DNA from: Devosia sp. YR412
Lineage (GTDB): Bacteria; Pseudomonadota; Alphaproteobacteria; Rhizobiales; Devosiaceae
Length of the DNA: 64,000 nucleotides
NCBI RefSeq assembly: GCF_900110945.1
Contig: NZ_FOFL01000005.1
Coordinates: forward strand, 62,001 to 126,000
Direction: 5' to 3'
Numbering within the stretch: position 1 is the stretch's first letter; the number at the start of each line of letters is the position of its first letter. Of this stretch, positions 59,254 to 64,000 are shown in pieces. A program made the position numbers and the translations under genes. The notes under the pieces were generated by a model. That model saw only the letters and a list, made by a program, of their open reading frames with translations. It ran no database searches and had not been told where the DNA came from.

Positions 59254-60706
59254 ATGTCCCCCTTGACTGACCTGCCCACCACGCTGGAGCTGCAGTGCTA
59301 TATCGGCGGCGCCTTTGTCGGTGAAGCCATCGAGCCGGTCACCAATCCAGCGACAGGAGAGGTCCTCGGCCAGGTGCCATGGCTGGGGCAGGCCGGGGCC
59401 GAGACGGCCGTTCAGGCAGCGGTAGGTGCCTTTGCCGGTCCATGGCCGAAGCTGCCGGCCAAGGAGCGCTCGCGTATCCTGCGGCGCTGGTTCGATCTCA
59501 TCATGGCCGATCGCAAGCGCCTCGCCCGGATATTGACTGCCGAACAGGGCAAGCCATTGGCCGAAGCCCTGGGCGAGATCGACTATGCCGCCGGATTCGT
59601 CGAATTCTATGCCGAGGAATGTGAGCGTATTGTCGGCGAAATTCTGCCCGGCCATCGCGCCTATGCCCGCAATCTTGTGGTTCGTCAGCCGACCGGCGTC
59701 GTCGCCTGCATCACGCCGTGGAATTTTCCGGCAGCCATGATCACGCGCAAGGTGGCGCCTGCCTTGGCCGCAGGCTGCACCGTGGTGCTCAAGCCGGCCA
59801 TCGAGACACCGCTGACCGCCTTTGCTTTGGCCCGTCTGGCCCACGAGGCGGGTATTCGCCCCGGTGTGTTCAACGTCCTGACTGGCGACGCCGTGGCCAT
59901 TGGAAATGGTCTTTACCCAGCATCCCGCGGTCAAGGTGGTCAGCTTCACCGGTTCGACCCAGGTCGGGCGGCTGCTGGCGGCCCAGGCAGCGCCCACCAT
60001 TAAGAAAATGGCGCTCGAGCTGGGTGGCAATGCGCCACTTATTGTGTTCGACGATGCCGATCTCGATACGGCCGTGGCCGGCGTCATGCGGGCCAAGTTC
60101 CGCAATATGGGCCAGACCTGCGTCTGCGCCAACCGCATCTATGTTCAGTCCAGCATTCACGATGCCTTTGTCGAGCGCCTGGGCAGCGCTGTCGCTGCGC
60201 TCAAGGTCGGCGATGGCCTCGAAGCGGGAATAGAGCAGGGGCCGCTGATCACGGACAAGGCGGTGGCCAAGGTCGCATCTCATGTCGAGGACGCCCTGTC
60301 CAAGGGTGCGCGGATCGAAGTGGGCGGCCATGCCCTGGGCGGCACCTTCTTCGCGCCGACGCTGTTGGTCGATGCGAATGCCGATATGCTGATCGCTGGC
60401 GAGGAAACCTTTGGTCCTATCGCCGCTGTGTTCCGCTTCGAAAGCGAGCATGAGGCCGTCCGCTACGCCAACGACACCGAATTCGGCCTCGCCGCCTATC
60501 TCTTCTCGCGTGATTTGTCCCGCATCTGGCGGGTCATGGAAATGCTGGAGTACGGCATGGTCGGGGTCAACACGGCGGCCATCTCGACCGAATTGGCACC
60601 CTTTGGCGGTATCAAGCAGAGCGGCCATTCCCGCGAGGGCGCTCATCATGGCATCGATGAATTCCTCGATACCAAGTATGTGAGTATCGCAATCGACCCC
60701 GCTTGA
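59254..60706 (+). pseudogene. aldehyde dehydrogenase (succinate-semialdehyde dehydrogenase-like), frameshifted
   Basis: Two overlapping frames make one GabD-like aldehyde dehydrogenase. The first (ATG 59254, AAAGGA upstream) covers the N-terminal NAD domain: TPWNFPAAMITRKVAPALAAGCTVVLKPA, up to GDAVAIGNG. The second continues FTQHPAVKVVSFTGSTQVG, with catalytic Glu in ELGGNAPLIVFDDADL and Cys in GQTCVCANR, to the end. One extra base near 59911 (GGTCTTTACC) causes the shift; removing it gives 483 residues, exactly family length. With no other lesion seen, a sequencing error is possible, but two broken genes lie directly upstream. Confidence 0.87.
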
Positions 60707-61224
60707 AGCTAGAGTGACCATCCGCTCAACCGAATTTGTTTGGCTGTTGGAATTTCTCAACCGTCTGCTTCGTGGTTCTCGTCCCCGTTAGCGGTCAGTC
60801 CGCATCCCACCCGGAGCTCGCCGGTCTGAATTCGACCCCATTGCGGACCAATAAATGATCAGTGGTTTATCCTGGAAGCGGACCCTGCCAAACGGAAGAA
60901 TGACGGTGCGCACAGCCAATTGACCGGCGCGTTCCATCAGTGTTGCGGTAGGTGCAATAATCCGTCCAGAACGATCACTTGCTGAGGCTCTTGCCGCTCA
61001 AGTAATGCGTCGCTGGCAGCAGGATCCTCCTGCATTTCAGCGGAGTTTCCGTCGAAAGCTTTGGGCAATTCGGACGGGCGCTTTGTCTAGGCAAGGCGTA
61101 TCCAAAGTGGCAAGGCCACAAGCCAAGCGACGAAACTACGGTGAAGTCTCTGCATCCTAATGTCCCTCGCCAGCTGCGCTTGCAAGTCCTGGGGCGCGGT
61201 GAAAAAAACATCCCTCGGAACTGC
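60707..61224. other. unassigned intergenic stretch
   Basis: About 520 bp between the aldehyde dehydrogenase remnant and the DUF885 gene. No frame shows a recognisable domain; a 98-residue minus-strand frame (60975-61271) overlaps the DUF885 gene end and has no ribosome-binding site or conserved look. I see no tRNA-like structure or terminator with a T run. It may be further decayed sequence. Confidence 0.4.
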
Positions 61225-62391
61225 TCAGCGCCAATGGCGTGCCAAGGTCGCCGGCGTGTGCATGTTGCCATAGAGGTAGCGCCAGAATTCCGCCCGCCGC
61301 TTCACAGGGACGGTCTTCCAGACAGCATGCACGGCCATTTCGCCACCGTAATAGGCATAGACGAAAGGCGCGCGCAGGTTGTGGTGGAGGAAGGCGAGGC
61401 GCGAGCGGGCGGTGACCGGATCCTGCAGGCCCTGCTCGGCCATGATTGGCACTATTTCGTCCAGGGTCATACCCTGCTGGTGCATCATCCAGGCGACATT
61501 GCAGCGCAGGGCACTGCGCAGGCGCTGGGTGGCGACGCCCAGCGCGTCCTCGGGGTCATCGAGCCAGTCGAGGAATTCCATGCCATTGTCGGCAATTCCC
61601 TCGAACAGCGCAGAACTGGCCGAACTGGTCACGACCTGGGCGCCATCGAGCGGCATGCGGCCATCGGCCACCATTTCCTCGCGCAGCTTCATGTGGACGA
61701 GATGGCCGGGGAAGACCTCGTGGGTCGCGAGGTGCTTGAGGGAAAAGCGCGTGTAGGGGAAGTCGAGGTTGAGTAGAACTTTCCGCGTCGCGAAGTCGCA
61801 ATAGGCCGAGAAGGGCACCTGGGTGACGCCGACCGGCTCCATCCATTCATCCGCCATGGCCGGGAACATTTCCGCCACGGTGCGGTCACGCGCCTCGCGG
61901 ATATAGTCGCTGAGCACGCCGAGCACCTGATCGACCGGGACGCGGGCCTGCTCCTCGTAACGGGCGAAGTCTTCTGCCAGCGTGCCGCCGGCATAGCCCA
62001 ACTCGTCGAGCTTTTCGCGGATCGTGTTGCGATAGCCGTCGAGCTCGGCCTGCGGCACCAGCTGTGTCTCGACGCGGATCTGGCGGGCGACGCGGTCGGC
62101 AAAGCTGATCGCGCCGGCCTCGAATGTGGTGACCAGCGCGAGGAGCGAATCCACCATTTCGCCGACATAGTCGGCGCGCAGTTCGCTTTCGGCCTCGGCG
62201 GGCAGCCTGTCCCTCAGCGCATCGAGCTTTGCGCGGGCTTCCACATAGTCGGCCAGCGGGGTCGGCGTGACCTCGGCCATGGCAACGGGGATCAGGCCCT
62301 CCTTGTCGAGAAAGCCGTCGCTGCGCGGAGTGCGGCGATAGAGGGCGTCGATGCCGGCGGTGAGTTCGGCCAGATCCGTGCCGATGGTCAT
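61225..62391 (-). CDS. DUF885-family metallopeptidase-like protein
   Basis: A 388-residue helical protein with the HExxxGH-type motif THEVFPGHLVHMKLREE (about residues 228-244) and a downstream glutamate-containing SALFEGIADNGMEF helix, the pattern of DUF885 proteins thought to be zinc peptidases. It has no signal peptide. It is shorter than many DUF885 proteins (about 550-600 residues). ATG 62391 has GGAG eight bases upstream, so the TTG six bases earlier is not needed. The aldo/keto reductase gene lies 11 bp upstream, and the two probably form one operon. Confidence 0.82.
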   Translation of the reverse strand: MTIGTDLAELTAGIDALYRRTPRSDGFLDKEGLIPVAMAEVTPTPLADYVEARAKLDALRDRLPAEAESELRADYVGEMVDSLLALVTTFEAGAISFADRVARQIRVETQLVPQAELDGYRNTIREKLDELGYAGGTLAEDFARYEEQARVPVDQVLGVLSDYIREARDRTVAEMFPAMADEWMEPVGVTQVPFSAYCDFATRKVLLNLDFPYTRFSLKHLATHEVFPGHLVHMKLREEMVADGRMPLDGAQVVTSSASSALFEGIADNGMEFLDWLDDPEDALGVATQRLRSALRCNVAWMMHQQGMTLDEIVPIMAEQGLQDPVTARSRLAFLHHNLRAPFVYAYYGGEMAVHAVWKTVPVKRRAEFWRYLYGNMHTPATLARHWR

Positions 62392-62402
62392 GGGCAAAGC
62401 TC

Positions 62403-63374
62403 CTACTGGTGGCCGGCAAGCGGCTTGGGGTTATAGGGCGCCTCGAGTTCGGCGACGTCGTCGGCGCTGAGGCAAACCTCGAGCGCGGCCATGGCGTCGT
62501 CGAACTGATGGAGCTTGGAAATGCCGACGATCGGGGCGGTGATGGCCGGGCGCGTCGCCACCCAGGCATAGGCGATCTGGGCGGGCGGGCGGCCATGGCG
62601 CGCGGCGACGGCACGCAGGGCAGCGATGACGGCATCGTCCTGGGCCTGCGAGCGGTCATAGAGCGCGCCGGCGGTCTTGTCGGTCTGGGCACGGGTCGTG
62701 TCGCTTTCGGCACGGGCGGCGAGGCGACCGCGGGCGAGGGGGCTCCACGGGATGACGCCGATGCCTTCCGAAAGGCAGAGCGGCAGCATTTCGCGCTCTT
62801 CCTCGCGATACATCAGGTTGTAATGCGGCTGCATGGAAACGAAGGGCGCCCAGCCATTGGCGCGCTGCAGGCCGAGCGCCTTCATGAACTGCCAGGCATG
62901 CATGGAGGAGGCGCCGAGATAGCGCACCTTGCCGGCGCGGACCACATCGTTGAGCGCGTCGAGGGTCTCCTCGATCGGGGTGTCATAGTCGAAGCGGTGC
63001 AGCTGGTAGAGGTCGATATAGTCGGTGCCGAGACGCCTGAGGCTCCCGTCCACTGCCTCGAAAATATGCTTGCGCGACAGGCCCCGGTCATTGGGATCCT
63101 GGCTCATCGGATTGTAGAGCTTGGTGGCCAGCACCAGCTTGTGGCGCGGCACGTCGCGCAGGGCAGCCGCGACCACTTCCTCGCCGGCGCCGGTCGAATA
63201 CATGTCGGCCATGTCGAAGAAATTGATCCCCAGTTCCAGCGCCCGGGCGATGATCGGGCGCGAGGCGGCTTCATCGAGCACCCAGGGCGCCCAGTTGGGC
63301 GAACCAAAGGTCATGCAGCCCAGCGCCAGGCGCGACACTTTGAGGCCCGTCCGGCCAAGGTTGATATAATCCAT
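62403..63374 (-). CDS. aldo/keto reductase
   Basis: A 323-residue NADPH-dependent oxidoreductase with the TIM-barrel AKR tetrad: Asp in NFFDMADMYSTG with the Tyr following, Lys in LATKLYNP, and His in YQLHRFD. The C-terminal VGISKLHQFDDAMAAL region binds NADPH. The frame is open to 63494, but ATG 63374 matches the family start MDYINLGRTGLKVSRL. It is divergent from a GntR regulator gene, with GTACAC motifs next to both starts, so local regulation is likely. Confidence 0.93.
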   Translation of the reverse strand: MDYINLGRTGLKVSRLALGCMTFGSPNWAPWVLDEAASRPIIARALELGINFFDMADMYSTGAGEEVVAAALRDVPRHKLVLATKLYNPMSQDPNDRGLSRKHIFEAVDGSLRRLGTDYIDLYQLHRFDYDTPIEETLDALNDVVRAGKVRYLGASSMHAWQFMKALGLQRANGWAPFVSMQPHYNLMYREEEREMLPLCLSEGIGVIPWSPLARGRLAARAESDTTRAQTDKTAGALYDRSQAQDDAVIAALRAVAARHGRPPAQIAYAWVATRPAITAPIVGISKLHQFDDAMAALEVCLSADDVAELEAPYNPKPLAGHQ

Positions 63375-63376
63375 TA

Positions 63377-63564
63377 GTACACCTCGTAGAGCCTGGGCCG
63401 TACCCCGGCTGACTCCGCGTTTGCGTAGTTCGTCGAAGGGCCGCCGATTCCGGGTAATCTGCACATAAATTTGGCGAATGCAAACTGTGTACAAATTTTT
63501 CCCAGACGCTATTGCGGTCTGAAAAGGCTCTCGCTACGGTTGGTGTATCAAACCGGTAGTACAC
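63377..63564. promoter_or_regulatory. AKR/GntR divergent region with GTACAC motifs
   Basis: GTACAC occurs at 63377-63382 (two bases from the aldo/keto reductase ATG), in reverse orientation within TGTGTACA at 63486-63493, and at 63559-63564, directly touching the regulator ATG. A further half-match (GGTGTAT) lies at 63542. The placement at both translation starts suggests operators of the neighbouring GntR protein; binding is not shown. Confidence 0.45.
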
Positions 63565-64000
63565 ATGTTCAGCATCGACGCCTCCAGCATCGACAAGTCG
63601 CTCCCGGTTCCGGTCGGGACCCAGCTGCATGGCCTGCTGAGCTACATGCTGGCCTTCAGTGACATGCCCTATGGCACGAAGCTCCAGTCGGTGCGGCAGC
63701 TGGCGGCGGACATCGGCATTGCGCCGATGACGGTCAGCCAGGTCTATCAGCAGCTGCGCGACGAGGGGCTGATCGAGATGCGGGCGGGCCTTGGCGCCTT
63801 CACCGCACGCGATCCGGGCAAGCTCCAGGAAGACCATCAGCCGATCAATGCCCTGCGCAGCGATATAGAATCCATCATCACCAAGGCCGAGGGCCTGGGC
63901 GTCTCGCCCATGGCATTGGTCTCGATGATCAATGCGCGGGCGCAGATGCGTCGCCCGTCCATCGGGCTGTCCATTGCCTTTGTCTGCATCTTCGAGGGGC
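63565..64000 (+). CDS. GntR-family transcriptional regulator, 3' end outside window
   Basis: The first 145 codons of a GntR-type regulator. A winged HTH occupies about residues 15-80: VGTQLHGLLSYMLAFSDMPYGTKLQSVRQLAADIGIAPMTVSQVYQQLRDEGLIEMRAG has the typical recognition helix followed by the wing. The part after about residue 95 is an effector domain too short to classify; it does not obviously match FCD or UTRA. ATG 63565 follows a GTACAC motif without a classical ribosome-binding site. It is divergent from the aldo/keto reductase gene and probably controls it. Confidence 0.85.
   Translation, partial: MFSIDASSIDKSLPVPVGTQLHGLLSYMLAFSDMPYGTKLQSVRQLAADIGIAPMTVSQVYQQLRDEGLIEMRAGLGAFTARDPGKLQEDHQPINALRSDIESIITKAEGLGVSPMALVSMINARAQMRRPSIGLSIAFVCIFEG

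Overview
The window is a high-GC chromosomal segment of an alphaproteobacterium of the order Hyphomicrobiales (Rhizobiales); Devosia or a close relative is my best guess. The support is gene order. The block pdhA-pdhB-pdhC-SGNH hydrolase-lpdA-lipA-coq10/cinA-ispDF-dusB-ntrB-ntrC-ntrY-ntrX-hfq-hflX-mazG and the block purM-purN/AI-2E permease-hdaA-ppk-ppx-rnd-aspS are the classical rhizobial arrangements. Fused ispDF, an E1-beta subunit carrying its own lipoyl domain, and the HdaA regulator of DnaA point the same way. The genus is an inference.

Layout: 0-4.8 kb holds small genes (DUF998 membrane protein, chorismate mutase, GNAT acetyltransferase, gatB, a proline-rich peptide, an EamA exporter). 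4.9-16 kb holds purine synthesis (purMN), replication control (hdaA), polyphosphate metabolism (ppk, ppx), an inserted MntA-HepT toxin-antitoxin pair whose hepT is frameshifted, RNase D and AspRS. 16-21.6 kb holds a HTH-only LuxR-type protein divergent from a CSS-EAL c-di-GMP phosphodiesterase, the malic enzyme-phosphotransacetylase fusion maeB, a Dabb protein and ftsB. 21.7-30.6 kb is the pyruvate dehydrogenase/lipoate region, interrupted by a Gfo/Idh/MocA oxidoreductase that has a phased row of DnaA-box-like sites at its start. 30.6-43.7 kb is the isoprenoid, tRNA-modification and nitrogen-sensing block ending in hfq-hflX and mazG.

43.7-55.8 kb is an accessory catabolic locus of two divergent operons. 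The leftward operon encodes a peptide/oligosaccharide-type ABC importer, a DUF1537 acid-sugar kinase, a FadR-type regulator and a hydratase-like enzyme. The rightward operon encodes a cytoplasmic sialidase-fold protein, a PdxA2-like dehydrogenase, a DapA/NanA-family aldolase and an iron-type alcohol dehydrogenase. DUF1537 kinase plus PdxA2 is the known route from a four-carbon acid sugar phosphate to DHAP; the set as a whole looks like an uncharacterised pathway that imports, cleaves and degrades a glycoside or acid sugar.

55.8-64 kb is more fluid: an orphan LuxR-type regulator, a run of three broken genes (5'-truncated gamma-glutamyltransferase, frameshifted and nonsense-mutated SBF-type symporter, frameshifted aldehyde dehydrogenase), a DUF885 metallopeptidase-like protein, and an aldo/keto reductase divergent from a GntR regulator cut by the window edge. 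Across the window the FtsK-orienting octamer GGGCAGGG occurs, by eye, 17 times on the plus strand and never on the minus strand, which suggests that the plus strand is the leading strand running toward the terminus.
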